DNA of 64,000 nucleotides from CAVPTL01 sp963708725 (GCA_963708725.1 CAVPTL010000009.1:62001-126000), one strand, 5' to 3'; shown: positions 32,974 to 41,981, numbered from the stretch's first letter. Notes: generated from the sequence alone by a model not told the origin. Program-made: numbers and translations.

Positions 32974-33695
32974 GTTCGACTGAACCCGTACCAGGCGCGC
33001 TCGAGCCGCTGCGAAGCCACTCGATCGTCGACACGATCTACGAAACGCTGCGGCGAGAGATCGCCAGCGGATCCCTGCCGCCGGGGCACCGCTTGCATCA
33101 GGCGGAGATTGCCCAGCAGCTCGGCACCTCGCGCACTCCGGTGCGCGAGGCGCTGGCGCGTCTGACCGCCGATCACCTGGTCGAGTTTCAACCCAACCGC
33201 GGGTTCTTTGTCGCGACCATGAGCGAGGAACGCACGCGTGCGGCGGTTGAGGTGCGGCTGCTGTTCGAGCCGATCGTCGCCCGGCTTGCGGCCGAGCGGC
33301 AACCCGCCGAGGCCCTGGTGCGAATGCGCGCGGCGATCGAGTCCGAGCTGAGCGCCACCGATCCGTGGGCGGCGTACGAGGCCAGCCGGGCGTTTCACCT
33401 CGCGCTGGCCGATGCCTCCGACAACGAGTTCTTGCAGCGGATGGCCGCCCAGCTCTGGTCAGCTGACCTGGGTCGCCCGCTGTATCAGGCCTACGTCAGC
33501 CTGGAGGGAGCCGACTGGATCCCGGGCGACGCCGAGGAGCACGGCGAGATCCTCCGGGCGATCATCGCCGGTGATGGCGACACGGCCGAGCGCGTGACCC
33601 GCGCGCACCTCGACTCTGCCCGCGGCTATATGAACACCGTGATCGACCTGGCCCAGCCGCACCACGGCGGTGCTACGAGCGATCAAGCGGGATGA
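32970..33695 (+). CDS. GntR-family (FadR-type) transcriptional regulator
   Basis: 241 residues from a TTG start overlapping the permease stop as TTGA. Winged helix at about 20-85 (YETLRREIASGSLPPGHRLHQAEIAQQLGTSRTPVREALARL) followed by an FCD effector domain with Asp/His ligand positions (FHLALADASDN, EEHGEILRAI). FCD regulators sense organic acids or metals. Probably represses the permease operon and the divergent GlnT-like operon through 31318-31331. Its last 23 bp overlap the convergent Usp gene. Confidence 0.9.
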   Translation: MSSTEPVPGALEPLRSHSIVDTIYETLRREIASGSLPPGHRLHQAEIAQQLGTSRTPVREALARLTADHLVEFQPNRGFFVATMSEERTRAAVEVRLLFEPIVARLAAERQPAEALVRMRAAIESELSATDPWAAYEASRAFHLALADASDNEFLQRMAAQLWSADLGRPLYQAYVSLEGADWIPGDAEEHGEILRAIIAGDGDTAERVTRAHLDSARGYMNTVIDLAQPHHGGATSDQAG

Positions 33696-34164
33696 GGTAG
33701 ACCGGCATCGAGGCCCGGCGGGCGACGCGGTAGGGCTCATGGGCCCAGTTGAAGTCGCCGAGCAGTCCACGGTCGTGATCACAGCCCATCACGATCGCGT
33801 CGGCACCGAAGCCGGTGGCCTCACCGACGATCCGCTTCGTTGCGCGGCGCGTGCCGATCACATGTCCGGACGCTTCGAAGCCGGCCTTCTCGAATGCGAC
33901 CACGGCCTTTCGCACGATTTCCCGCTGCTCATCCCATTCGCGCTTGGACGGAAGCAGCCCTGGATTGGGGAAGCCCAGGCTGGTGCCGTGCACTCGCGCG
34001 ATCGTCACCACCAGCACCTTGGCTTTCAACGGCCGGGCAAGATCGAACCCGTGCTGGAGCACGACGTAGGGGATCTTGCGTCCCTCCGAGGCCACGACAA
34101 GCTTTCGCACCTCGAGCGTTTCGGGGTCGGGCGGCGCAACGGGCTTTTGCAGCGGCACTCGCAC
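33673..34164 (-). CDS. Universal stress protein-like (UspA fold)
   Basis: 163 residues. One Usp domain: RKLVVASEGRKIPYVVLQHGFDLARPLKAKVLVVTI at the start, REIVRKAVVAFEKAGFEASGHVIGT and IVGEATGFGADAIVMGCDHDRG near the end. The ATP-binding G-2x-G-9x-G(S/T) signature is not preserved after MGCDHDRG, so it may not bind ATP. Function in stress survival is a family-level inference. Convergent with, and overlapping, GntR. Confidence 0.7.
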   Translation of the reverse strand: MRVPLQKPVAPPDPETLEVRKLVVASEGRKIPYVVLQHGFDLARPLKAKVLVVTIARVHGTSLGFPNPGLLPSKREWDEQREIVRKAVVAFEKAGFEASGHVIGTRRATKRIVGEATGFGADAIVMGCDHDRGLLGDFNWAHEPYRVARRASMPVYLIPLDRS

Positions 34165-34212
34165 GCTACGTCAGATCCAACCACGTCGTACGGGGGTTGT
34201 AAAGCCTTCGGG

Positions 34213-34698
34213 CTATGCGCAGGCGGCGTCGAACGTGAGGTCGGCGATCTCCTGCATCGCGTCGTGACGGGCGACGTGTCCCTGGATGATCATCCGGTCA
34301 AACCGGCCACCCCAACCGAGGCGTGCGTCACGGCGGCGGTTCTCGCCGAATCCGCGCCACTCGACCCGCGCCTTGGTGGGCGTGAGTTTGGTGACGACGT
34401 ACCAGGACGTACCATCGTCGTGGGGCAGGGCGAACAGCTTTCCGACTGCAATTCCGGGTCCGAGCCGGCGCGAGTACGCGGCCGCTTCGTCGCGGGCTTC
34501 GTCGACCGCGCGGTGTGCCTCATACCAGGTGAGGTCGGAGACCGTCGAACCGTCGACCTCGTAGGACATCGGCAGGATCAGATCGGCGACGATCGCCGTG
34601 CCCGGTTCGGGGGTCTCGGACAGGAGTCTGGGGTCAAACAGGATTCCAGGCGTGTCTTGACCGTCGACCTCGGCGGTCACGTAGTAGCGGGAACTCAT
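34213..34698 (-). CDS. Hypothetical protein
   Basis: 161 residues from ATG 34698 (AAGGAGA upstream). No family recognised. The sequence has beta-rich N-terminal parts (YYVTAEVDGQDTPGILFDPR), a middle with DLTWYEAHRAVDEARDEAAAYSRR helix and a basic, Arg/Gly-rich stretch (ARVEWRGFGENRRRDARLGWGGRFD), ending in a helix. No signal peptide. It lies alone between the Usp gene and the MFS gene. Confidence 0.6.
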   Translation of the reverse strand: MSSRYYVTAEVDGQDTPGILFDPRLLSETPEPGTAIVADLILPMSYEVDGSTVSDLTWYEAHRAVDEARDEAAAYSRRLGPGIAVGKLFALPHDDGTSWYVVTKLTPTKARVEWRGFGENRRRDARLGWGGRFDRMIIQGHVARHDAMQEIADLTFDAACA

Positions 34699-34852
34699 AT
34701 CGTCTCCTTCGAGAGCGGTGCGGCGCATCGGTAACGCCGGTGCGGCGTCACGGTGATGATCAAGACGCCGAGCTCGCGGTTGGGGCTGCTTGAAACATAC
34801 GTCACCCCCATTTGCTCTCTGTAAGAATCGACCGCCTAGGTAGCATCGGTCG

Positions 34853-36004
34853 ATGGTGTCGACGCTCAGCCGAAACCGCGCCCGCGCCGGTGTGAGCGCC
34901 GCGTTCATCGGGCATGCCGTCGTATCGGGCTCGTGGGCCGCTCGGGTGCCTGCAATCAAGAGTTCACTGGGCCTGTCGGACACCCAGCTGGGTCTTGCAC
35001 TTTTGGGGATTGCGATCGGCACGTTGGCCGGCGGCCGGTTGGGCGGCGTGATCGCCGGTCGAGTGGGCGCCCGGCAAACGGTCAGGGTCGGCGTGCCGCT
35101 GTTTGGACTGACGCTGTTTCTGGCCGCACTTGCGCCGAACCTGGCCACCCTGGCGGCGGTGCTGGTGGTGTTCGGGGTGCTGGCATCAGTGGTGGATGTC
35201 GCGATGAACATCGAGGCGGTCGTGGTCGAGCGCGATCAGGACCGGCCATTGATGTCGGGCTTTCACGGGCTCTGGAGCGTCGGGTTGCTGGTGGGGGCGT
35301 TGATCGGCGCCGCCGCCGCGGCGGCGGGGATCGGGCCGGCACTCCAGTTCGGGATCATGGCGATCGCGGTTGCCGCCGCAACCGCCGGTCTGCTCGCACG
35401 GCTGCCCGACCGGGCCGGCGATGAGCCCGACGATCGAGCACCGGCTGCGGGTTGGTCGCTCGCGATCGTGCTGTTTGGGCTGATCCTGTTCTCGTCGTTC
35501 TTCGCCGAGGGGGTCGCATCCAACTGGAGCGCCGTGTATCTGCACGACCGGGTGGCGTCGGGGGCGGCCGTGGCGGCCATCGGCTTTGCCGGGTTCTCAC
35601 TGGGCATGACTCTCTCGAGACTGTTCGGCGACCGGGTGATCGCGGTATTCGGCCCGGTGCGGGTGGTGCTCACCTCCACGCTGATGGCGGCCGCTGGGCT
35701 GACGGCGGCCCTCATCTTCCCGGTGCCGATCGTGGGCGTGATCGGCTTCACCCTGCTCGGTCTGGGACTCGGGCCGGTGGTGCCGACCGCCGTCAGCGCC
35801 GCCGGCCGGGCGGGACTGGGGACGGACGAAAGCGTCGTCTCCCGGGTGTTCACGCTCGGCTACTTCGGGGGAGTCAGCGGGCCGGCGGTGATCGGGCTGA
35901 TCGCGGGTCGTATCGGCCTGCGCGCCGCGCTGATCATCCCCATCTGCCTGGTGCTGTACATCGCGTCGTCGGCGCGGCGGCTCGCCCCAGGTGCGGGCGG
36001 GTGA
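34853..36004 (+). CDS. MFS transporter (about 12 TM)
   Basis: 383 residues. Twelve hydrophobic segments in two halves separated by a hydrophilic LPDRAGDEPDDRAPAAG loop near residue 190. The helix 2-3 loop lacks a canonical motif A. SAAFIGHAVVSGSWAARVPAIKSSLGLSDTQLGLALLG at the start resembles actinobacterial MFS proteins annotated as efflux or sugar transporters. Substrate unknown. Convergent with the ManA-like gene (5 bp between stops). Confidence 0.85.
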   Translation: MVSTLSRNRARAGVSAAFIGHAVVSGSWAARVPAIKSSLGLSDTQLGLALLGIAIGTLAGGRLGGVIAGRVGARQTVRVGVPLFGLTLFLAALAPNLATLAAVLVVFGVLASVVDVAMNIEAVVVERDQDRPLMSGFHGLWSVGLLVGALIGAAAAAAGIGPALQFGIMAIAVAAATAGLLARLPDRAGDEPDDRAPAAGWSLAIVLFGLILFSSFFAEGVASNWSAVYLHDRVASGAAVAAIGFAGFSLGMTLSRLFGDRVIAVFGPVRVVLTSTLMAAAGLTAALIFPVPIVGVIGFTLLGLGLGPVVPTAVSAAGRAGLGTDESVVSRVFTLGYFGGVSGPAVIGLIAGRIGLRAALIIPICLVLYIASSARRLAPGAGG

Positions 36005-36009
36005 TCAGG

Positions 36010-36945
36010 TCACTCTGCGCTGGGACCAAGGCAGCGCAGAATCCGCAGGTCACCGGTCACGCTGATCGTCTCGGCGTCGGCCGGCACCGCGAAACAGTCG
36101 CCGGGGCTGGCGGGTGTGCCGTCGATCGCACCCGAGCCCTCGAGCACGATCCAGACCGCGAACTGCCCGGCCGCCTCCGCCCGCTCGTCGGCCCAGAAAA
36201 ACGTCCGGGCCTCGGCAGGCAAGCCCAACACCGGCTCGCGGGGCTCGAGCTGTAGCGCCTTGATGGCGACCTCCCACCCGAGTCCGAGGTGGCTGTCGGA
36301 CGGGTCGATCGGAAACCCGTTCCACTCACACACGATCGAGAAATCGGTCGGCTCCTGGAGCTCGGCGATCAACGCCCCCGCACCGATCGCATGCGGCGTG
36401 CCGGCGGGCACGAAGATCACATCGCCGGCCTTGACCGACACGCGATGCAGCGAGTTCAGGAGCTGTTCTCGATCCTGGGCCTCGATCCAGCCCCGATAGG
36501 TCTCGGCGCTGACCGGCTCGCGCAGTCCGATCCACACCTCGGATTCGGCCTCTCGCGTCGCCATCACGATCCAGGCCTCGGTCTTGCCGAACGGCGAGCC
36601 GAGATGCGCGCTTGCAAACTCGGCGTCGGGGTGGAAATGCACGGGTAGTCGCTCGGCAGCGTCGAGCAGCTTCACCAGCACGCCGGTGGTTCCCGAGTCG
36701 GCCGCCGGTCCGAGCCAGCCCTCCGGGTCGGAGGCGATCGCGTCTCGAAGCAGCGTGCCTTCTGCGAGTCGCGTGAGACCGGCCAGCGGCTCGTCCCGCC
36801 CCGGGTTGCGCGCCTCGGTCACCGACGCGACCCAGTCTTCGGGGTACTCGCCGTCGGCTTCCGGTTCTGACCGCAGGCGATCGATCAAGAGCCCGCCGCG
36901 ATAAAACCGGTAGACGCGGGTCGGGGTGACACGGCGGGCACGCAT
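36010..36945 (-). CDS. manA: Class I mannose-6-phosphate isomerase-like protein
   Basis: 311 residues. Type I phosphomannose isomerase features: PEDWVASVTEARNPGRDEPLAGL at the start, LLDAAERLPVHFHPDAEFA (metal His/His), GKTEAWIVM (Glu), and VFVPAGTPHAIG..LIAELQEPTDFSI (His). It interconverts mannose-6-phosphate and fructose-6-phosphate, zinc-dependent. About 311 aa fits the short bacterial class. No sugar-transport genes are adjacent. Confidence 0.8.
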   Translation of the reverse strand: MRARRVTPTRVYRFYRGGLLIDRLRSEPEADGEYPEDWVASVTEARNPGRDEPLAGLTRLAEGTLLRDAIASDPEGWLGPAADSGTTGVLVKLLDAAERLPVHFHPDAEFASAHLGSPFGKTEAWIVMATREAESEVWIGLREPVSAETYRGWIEAQDREQLLNSLHRVSVKAGDVIFVPAGTPHAIGAGALIAELQEPTDFSIVCEWNGFPIDPSDSHLGLGWEVAIKALQLEPREPVLGLPAEARTFFWADERAEAAGQFAVWIVLEGSGAIDGTPASPGDCFAVPADAETISVTGDLRILRCLGPSAE

Positions 36946-36975
36946 GCCGCAAGCCTAGTCGTGCGAAGATGCGGC

Positions 36976-37575
36976 ATGGTCACCAACTGCCGACTCGCGT
37001 CTGAGGCCGATGTGGAGGTCATCACCGCGACCATGGCGAGCGCCTTTCGGGGCGATCCGGTGTGGGGGGCATATTCGTTTCCCGACGCCGGTTCGCGGAT
37101 CGAGCTGTCGTCGCAGTTCTGGGGATTCTGTGTGCGAGCCGCGATGCGGCTCTCCGCGACCTACGTCACTCCAAACTGCGAGGCCGCCGCTGTCTGGATC
37201 CCGCCGGGGGAGGTCGAGATGACCGCCGAGGACGAGGCCGACCTCGGCGACCTCCTGGTGGAGATGCTCGGCCGCAAACAGTCGGCTGTCGTGATGGACG
37301 CCTTCGCCCGGCTCGACGACGCCCACCCGCACGACCAGCCTCACCACTACCTGAGCTTGCTTGCAACCCACTCCGACCATCGCGGTCGGGGGCTGGGCAT
37401 GGCGCTTCTCAATGACTGTCTCGACGCGATCGACGCGGGGCACATGCCCGCCTACCTCGAGTCGACCAACCCCGCGAACGATGCCCGATACCAGCGCTCT
37501 GGTTTCGAGCCCCGCGGGCGCGTCGAGCTTCCGGACGGGACGCCGATCACGACCATGTGGCGGGCGGCGCGTTGA
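36976..37575 (+). CDS. GNAT-family N-acetyltransferase
   Basis: 199 residues from ATG 36976; an in-frame GTG at 36961 is an alternative, and neither has a strong ribosome site. Acetyl-CoA motif A: HYLSLLATHSDHRGRGLGMALLNDC (the RGRGLG pyrophosphate loop near 145), preceded by AVWIPPGEVEM and followed by PAYLESTNPANDARYQRSGFE. Substrate unknown. Its last 19 bp overlap the isochorismatase-like gene. Confidence 0.85.
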   Translation: MVTNCRLASEADVEVITATMASAFRGDPVWGAYSFPDAGSRIELSSQFWGFCVRAAMRLSATYVTPNCEAAAVWIPPGEVEMTAEDEADLGDLLVEMLGRKQSAVVMDAFARLDDAHPHDQPHHYLSLLATHSDHRGRGLGMALLNDCLDAIDAGHMPAYLESTNPANDARYQRSGFEPRGRVELPDGTPITTMWRAAR

Positions 37576-38150
37576 CAGCCCTGCTGATCGACCCCGACGA
37601 CTCGGTGCTGGTGTTGGTCGATGTCCAGCAGGGCTTTCTCGAGCGGGTCGAAGAGGAGGTGACGGCGGGGATGCTCGACCGCATCGCATTCCTGGCCCGT
37701 GGCGCTCGGTTCTGCGGTATCCCGATCGTGGCGTCGGTCGAGTCGCCGGAGGAGTGGGGCGGTCTTCATCCCGCGTTGGTGGACGTGGTCGGCGACGCGC
37801 CGGTGATCCCGAAGGTCGTGTTCGGCCTGGCGGACGATCCCCAGGTCGGCCCCGCGGTGCGCGAGACCGGGCGGCGTACGGCCGTACTGGTGGGCCTCGA
37901 GACCGACGTCTGCGTCGCGCAGTCTGCCCTCGGTTTGGTCGACCAGGGGTTGCGGGTGGTGGTCGTCGAGGACGCGGTGGCGTCGCCCGGCACCGCGCAT
38001 GCGGCGGGAATCGACCGGATGCTGCGCGCGGGAGTTATCCCGGTCGTCACCAAGCAGCTCCACTACGAGTGGATGCGCACGGTCGAGCGGTCGCGTGCGT
38101 TCGATGACTCCCACCCCGACCTCGAGCAGCCACCCGGGGTCGTGCTCTAG
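37557..38150 (+). CDS. Isochorismatase-family cysteine hydrolase
   Basis: 197 residues from GTG 37557; TTG 37572 (4-bp TTGA overlap) is an equally plausible start. The Asp-Lys-Cys triad is complete: Asp in VLVLVDVQQGFLERV, Lys in VIPKVVFGL and Cys in LVGLETDVCVAQSA. The last motif is that of nicotinamidase/isochorismatase-like amidohydrolases. Reaction unknown; no pathway partners next to it. Confidence 0.85.
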   Translation: MAGGALTALLIDPDDSVLVLVDVQQGFLERVEEEVTAGMLDRIAFLARGARFCGIPIVASVESPEEWGGLHPALVDVVGDAPVIPKVVFGLADDPQVGPAVRETGRRTAVLVGLETDVCVAQSALGLVDQGLRVVVVEDAVASPGTAHAAGIDRMLRAGVIPVVTKQLHYEWMRTVERSRAFDDSHPDLEQPPGVVL

Positions 38151-38256
38151 GCAGGGCCGGCGGTGGCAGGCCCGCCAGCCCGGCGTAGGCGGAGCCGTCC
38201 GCAGTAGTGCCGACCGCCACACTTGAGCTTTTGGGTCGTACTGCCGATGGAGGGGC

Positions 38257-39201
38257 ATGATCTCCCGGACTCGCCTGGGCGCTGCGTGCGTTGCGCTTTT
38301 GATCGCGCTTTCGGCCTCAGCCTGCGGATCGGCGAGTGGTACGGCCGCCGCCCCGACGGGCGGCTCGACGGCGCCGGCCTCGCTGCCGGCGACGGCGGAC
38401 GCGGCATCGATTGTCCGCAGCCTGTGGACGCAGCGCCAAAGCGCGCTTCCCAGCCTGGACATCCAGGGGCTTGGCTTGTTCGACACCGGCTCGGCACGGC
38501 GGTTGGACGCCGGCTACATCAACTCCGTCCAATGTGGTTGTGAGCAGCCCAAGGACCCGCACTCGGTGATCAAGGTCATTCCGCAGATCCCGCGGGCGTC
38601 GGCTGCTCCCGTATTTTTCGCGCAGGTGCTCACGCGAAATGATTCGGACGGGCGACACGCGTGGTACGTGGTGGCGGTCAAGCGTGACGACGCGGGATTC
38701 TGGAAAATCGCGTTTCTGACCTTTGGTGGTTACAAGGCCGCCCCGCCGCTGCAGTCGCTCACCAGGAGCGTCGGACCCACGCTTCCGATCACGAGCGCGG
38801 TCAGCACCAGGATCAACCATGCCGCGAACAACATCGTCCGTTACGAGAACCGAAAGCACGCCACCGTCAAGACCACGTACGGGGCGACAGTTCGCCGACG
38901 GGTGTCGGTGCAACCGCGGGTGGACGGCATCTTCGGTCTGGCGCTTCCGTCGGGCAAGGTGCTGAGCTGCTTCACGCTGCATGACCTCGACACCTTCAGC
39001 CTCAAGACGGGGCTCGCTCAGGGAGCAACTCGCTCGCAGTGGGGCGCCTCGCTTCCCACCGGCACGTATCGCAGCATCACCAACAACTCGGCAAACCCCA
39101 CATGCGTTGTGGGAACGGGAACCGGCACGAACCCCGGCGTGGTGTGGATGCAGTACGACTCGATCGTGCTCAACACCACCGGCATACGCCTGCACGGCTG
39201 A
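38257..39201 (+). CDS. Putative secreted lipoprotein
   Basis: 314 residues. N-terminal signal with basic RTRLG, hydrophobic AACVALLIALSASA and lipobox-like SASAC (Cys23), followed by a Gly/Thr/Pro-rich linker. The mature part is beta-rich (RTVHAWYVVAVKRDDAGFWKIAFLTFGGY-like segment around 130-155 and TGTYRSITNNSANPTCVVGTG near the end). No known domain. A second Cys pair (CGCEQP) lies at about 95. Likely membrane-anchored outside the cell. Confidence 0.7.
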   Translation: MISRTRLGAACVALLIALSASACGSASGTAAAPTGGSTAPASLPATADAASIVRSLWTQRQSALPSLDIQGLGLFDTGSARRLDAGYINSVQCGCEQPKDPHSVIKVIPQIPRASAAPVFFAQVLTRNDSDGRHAWYVVAVKRDDAGFWKIAFLTFGGYKAAPPLQSLTRSVGPTLPITSAVSTRINHAANNIVRYENRKHATVKTTYGATVRRRVSVQPRVDGIFGLALPSGKVLSCFTLHDLDTFSLKTGLAQGATRSQWGASLPTGTYRSITNNSANPTCVVGTGTGTNPGVVWMQYDSIVLNTTGIRLHG

Positions 39202-39262
39202 CCGCGGCCCTCTTGCCCTCCGGGCTTTATGGGACGATTCGCGAAACCACTCTGGAGGCCAA

Positions 39263-39703
39263 GTGACGGCAATCACCCACAGCGTCGAGATCGATCGCAG
39301 CCCCGAGGACGTGTTCGCCTACGTCGATGACCTCTCACGCCACGGCGAGTGGCAGGACACCGTGGTCTCCACCACCGTCACCCCCGAGGGGCCGACCCAG
39401 GTCGGGACGCGCGCGACCGAGACCCGGCGGATGGGAAACCGCGAGCAGACGGTGACCTACGAGGTGACCGAACGCACTCCGCCGCGGAGCTTTGCGTTCA
39501 AGGGCATCGATGGCCCGATCCGGCCGATCGGCCACGGAACGGTTGAGGCGCTCGACGGCGGCTCTCGATCGCGCGTCACCATCGAGCTCGACTTCGAGGG
39601 CCACGGCGTGGGCAAGTTCATGCTGCCGCTCGTGCGAAGCCAGGCCCGAAAGCAGGTGCCGAAGGATCAGGCGAAGCTGAAGGAGCGGCTCGAGGCGTCC
39701 TAG
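39263..39703 (+). CDS. SRPBCC/polyketide-cyclase-like START protein
   Basis: 146 residues from GTG 39263 (GGAGG 6-10 bases upstream). START/Bet v1-type fold: HSVEIDRSPEDVFAYVDDLSRHGEWQDTV at the N terminus, then antiparallel strands and a long C-terminal helix. Such proteins bind hydrophobic ligands. Its TAG stop shares CTAG with the stop of the convergent MFS gene. Confidence 0.85.
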   Translation: MTAITHSVEIDRSPEDVFAYVDDLSRHGEWQDTVVSTTVTPEGPTQVGTRATETRRMGNREQTVTYEVTERTPPRSFAFKGIDGPIRPIGHGTVEALDGGSRSRVTIELDFEGHGVGKFMLPLVRSQARKQVPKDQAKLKERLEAS

Positions 39704-40962
39704 GCCGCGATCTGCTCTTCGATGGCGGGCTCGACCACCGTCAGCGTCCGCCGCCGGATCCGGCGGGCGGCGCCCAGGCCGAAGCCGGCTGCGGCGAAGC
39801 ATGCCGCTGCGCCGATTGCGAGGCCGACGCGTGCGCCGGCCACGCTCGTGATCCAACCGATGATGGGGCCGCCGATCGGCGTCGAGCCCAGGAAGGCCAC
39901 TGACCACAGCGCCATCACCCGGCCGCGCATCTGCGGCGCGGCGCTCAGCTGCAGGGTGGAGTTGGCCATGGCGAGGAACGAGACGCTGCCGAAGCCCACC
40001 ATCATCAGCGCCACGAACTCGATCGGGAGCGTTGGGGCGACGGAGGCGAACAGGATCACGACACCGAACCCGAACGAGGCGAACACCATCGGCCGCAGCC
40101 CGGTTTGTCCGCGCGCGGCCGTCACGAGTCCCCCGACCACCGCCCCGATACCCATCGCCGCCGTCATCAGGCCGAAGGTGCGCGCGTCGCCACCGAACAC
40201 CTGCTTGGCGGCGACCGGGAGCGTCACCTGGAAGTTGTAGGCGAGCATCCCGACCAGGCCCATCATGATCAGCGGAATCCGAAGCTCGGGCGTGCGCGCG
40301 ACGTATCGGAATCCCTCGCGTAGCTGGCCTTTGCTGCGCGTGGTGGGGATGCTTTGCTTGAGCCGCGAGGTGTCCATCGTCATCAGCGACGCGACCACCG
40401 CGACGAAGCTGCCCGCGTTGATCAAAAAGCACCAGCCCTCCCCGACGGTTGCGATCAGCACCCCGGCGACCGCCGGGCCGACCGCGCGGGCGGCGTTCAC
40501 CAGCGTGGAGTTGAGGCTGACCGCGTTTCGAAGGTCCTCGGGGCCGACCATCTCCAGCACGAAGGCCTGGCGTGAGGGATTTTCGAAACAGTTGTTGAGA
40601 CCAAGCAGCAGCGCCAGGATCAGTACGTCGGCGTAGGTGATGTGGTTGGTGATCGTGAGCACCGCCAGCACGAGTGCCTGAACACCCATCAGCGACTGCA
40701 ACACGATCATCAGCCGGCGCTTGTCGACGCGGTCGGCGATCACCCCGCCATAGGGGCCGAGCACCAGCATCGGCAACGTCTGAAGGGCGATCACGATGCC
40801 CAGCGCGGTGGCCGAGTGGGTCAGCTGCAGTACCAACCAGGCCTGCGCGGTGGACTGCATCCAGGTACCGATCAGTGAGATCGACTGGCCGGTGAAGTAG
40901 CGCCGGTAGTTGGGTATCGCGAGCGCCGAGAACGTGCGTCGCACGGTTGCGTCCATCGTCAC
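39700..40962 (-). CDS. MFS exporter, MFS_3/EntS-like
   Basis: 420 residues with 10-12 spans. NYRRYFTGQSISLIGTWMQSTAQAWLVLQLTHSATALG and GGVIADRVDKRRLMI (motif A) are typical of the EntS/DHA3 group. It is translated with the upstream marR gene (ATGA overlap), so it is probably a MarR-controlled efflux pump for an aromatic or drug-like effector. Confidence 0.9.
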   Translation of the reverse strand: MTMDATVRRTFSALAIPNYRRYFTGQSISLIGTWMQSTAQAWLVLQLTHSATALGIVIALQTLPMLVLGPYGGVIADRVDKRRLMIVLQSLMGVQALVLAVLTITNHITYADVLILALLLGLNNCFENPSRQAFVLEMVGPEDLRNAVSLNSTLVNAARAVGPAVAGVLIATVGEGWCFLINAGSFVAVVASLMTMDTSRLKQSIPTTRSKGQLREGFRYVARTPELRIPLIMMGLVGMLAYNFQVTLPVAAKQVFGGDARTFGLMTAAMGIGAVVGGLVTAARGQTGLRPMVFASFGFGVVILFASVAPTLPIEFVALMMVGFGSVSFLAMANSTLQLSAAPQMRGRVMALWSVAFLGSTPIGGPIIGWITSVAGARVGLAIGAAACFAAAGFGLGAARRIRRRTLTVVEPAIEEQIAA

Positions 40963-41411
40963 TGCGGCGGCTGCTTCAAACTCTTTGCGAGCGCTTCGAG
41001 TACCGGCAGTGCGTGCTCGAGCGCCTGGCGCTGCTTGGGGGTGAGCCGCTCGATTGCGAGGCTGACGGCGTCGGTGCGCTCGAGCCGGATCTGCTGGTAA
41101 AGCTCGCGCCCCTTCGCGGTCGGCATCACATGGGAGACCCGGCGATCGTCAGGGTCATTCTCACGCGAGACGAGATCGTCTGCCTCGAGCTTGGCCACGA
41201 TCCGGGAGAGCAGCGTGGGGTTGATGCCCTCGAGCGTCGCGAGCTCGGAGAGCCGCAGGTCTTCTCGGCGTGCGATCGTCCCGAACACCTCATACTGGGA
41301 TGGGGAGAGGTCGGTATGGCCACCCGCGTGGCGCAGGCGTCGCGCGAGCCGGCCGATCACCGTGCGCATGCGTCCGGCCAGGTCGTTGTCGATGTCAGGG
41401 ATGTCGCTCAT
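40959..41411 (-). CDS. MarR-family transcriptional regulator
   Basis: 150 residues from ATG 41411. Winged helix with LSPSQYEVFGTIARREDLRLSELATLEGINPTLLSRIVAKLEADDLVSRENDPDDRRVSHV: recognition helix around residues 70-80 and wing DPDDRR. The perfect palindrome TTGCTTGCCGGCAAGCAA lies 18 bp before its start, so autoregulation of the marR-MFS operon is likely, as in MarR/MexR systems. Confidence 0.9.
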   Translation of the reverse strand: MSDIPDIDNDLAGRMRTVIGRLARRLRHAGGHTDLSPSQYEVFGTIARREDLRLSELATLEGINPTLLSRIVAKLEADDLVSRENDPDDRRVSHVMPTAKGRELYQQIRLERTDAVSLAIERLTPKQRQALEHALPVLEALAKSLKQPPQ

Positions 41412-41428
41412 TCCCTTCAGAGTAGCAT

Positions 41429-41446
41429 TTGCTTGCCGGCAAGCAA
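41429..41446. promoter_or_regulatory. MarR operator TTGCTTGCCGGCAAGCAA
   Basis: Perfect 18-bp palindrome between the marR gene and the divergent DUF4232 lipoprotein gene, 18 bp upstream of the marR start and 29 bp upstream of the lipoprotein start. Strong candidate site for the MarR protein encoded alongside. Confidence 0.75.
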
Positions 41447-41474
41447 CTATTTCGTCCTTGGTACAGTTGGAGGC

Positions 41475-41981
41475 GTGTTTGACGCTCGGATTGCCGCCGC
41501 CTTGTCCTGCATCGCCATTGTGATCGTCGCCGGCTGCGGGCAAAGCAGCGCCGCGGCGACATCACACGCAAAGACGTCCGAGTGCGCGGCGTCGGCGATC
41601 GGGCAGGCGAGCGCATCGCTTCAGGGTGGAACCGGAAACGCCGTCGGTCAGTTTCGGATGACCAACACGGGCGGCTCGGCATGCCTGCTGCGGGGGGCTC
41701 CCGCCGTCACGTTCTTCACGGCGGCCGGCAAGCCGCTCCCGGTGCAAAACATCGGCCGGGCAACGCAGGCGACAAAGACGCTCATGCTCCAGCCAGGCGC
41801 CGCCGCGGTGTCCGAGATTCAGTGGGGCAATGGATGCCACCTGCCGGCGAACGCCGCCCGCGTTCAGGTCGCCTGGCCGGGCGGTACCGCAGTCGCCGAC
41901 GTCCACGGCCCCACCATGCCGCGCTGCGACGCCCCCAGCCTCAAATCCCACGTCTCCGCCACCGCCTTCACGAGTGAATAA
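41475..41981 (+). CDS. DUF4232 lipoprotein
   Basis: 168 residues from GTG 41475 (GGAGG 4 bases upstream). Signal peptide ARIAAALSCIAIVIVAGC with lipobox VAGC. The mature domain matches DUF4232: C..SAIGQASASLQGGTGNAVGQFRMTNTGGSACLLRGAPAVTFF..WGNGCHLP..CDAP, with paired cysteines that probably form disulfides. Function unknown; common in actinobacterial envelopes. Its stop codon is inside a palindromic repeat. Confidence 0.85.
   Translation: MFDARIAAALSCIAIVIVAGCGQSSAAATSHAKTSECAASAIGQASASLQGGTGNAVGQFRMTNTGGSACLLRGAPAVTFFTAAGKPLPVQNIGRATQATKTLMLQPGAAAVSEIQWGNGCHLPANAARVQVAWPGGTAVADVHGPTMPRCDAPSLKSHVSATAFTSE

Noticed and set aside
40959..41543. Longer form of the second MarR gene starting at 41543
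   Set aside because: This would place the perfect operator palindrome inside the coding sequence; the start at 41411 gives a normal MarR length.
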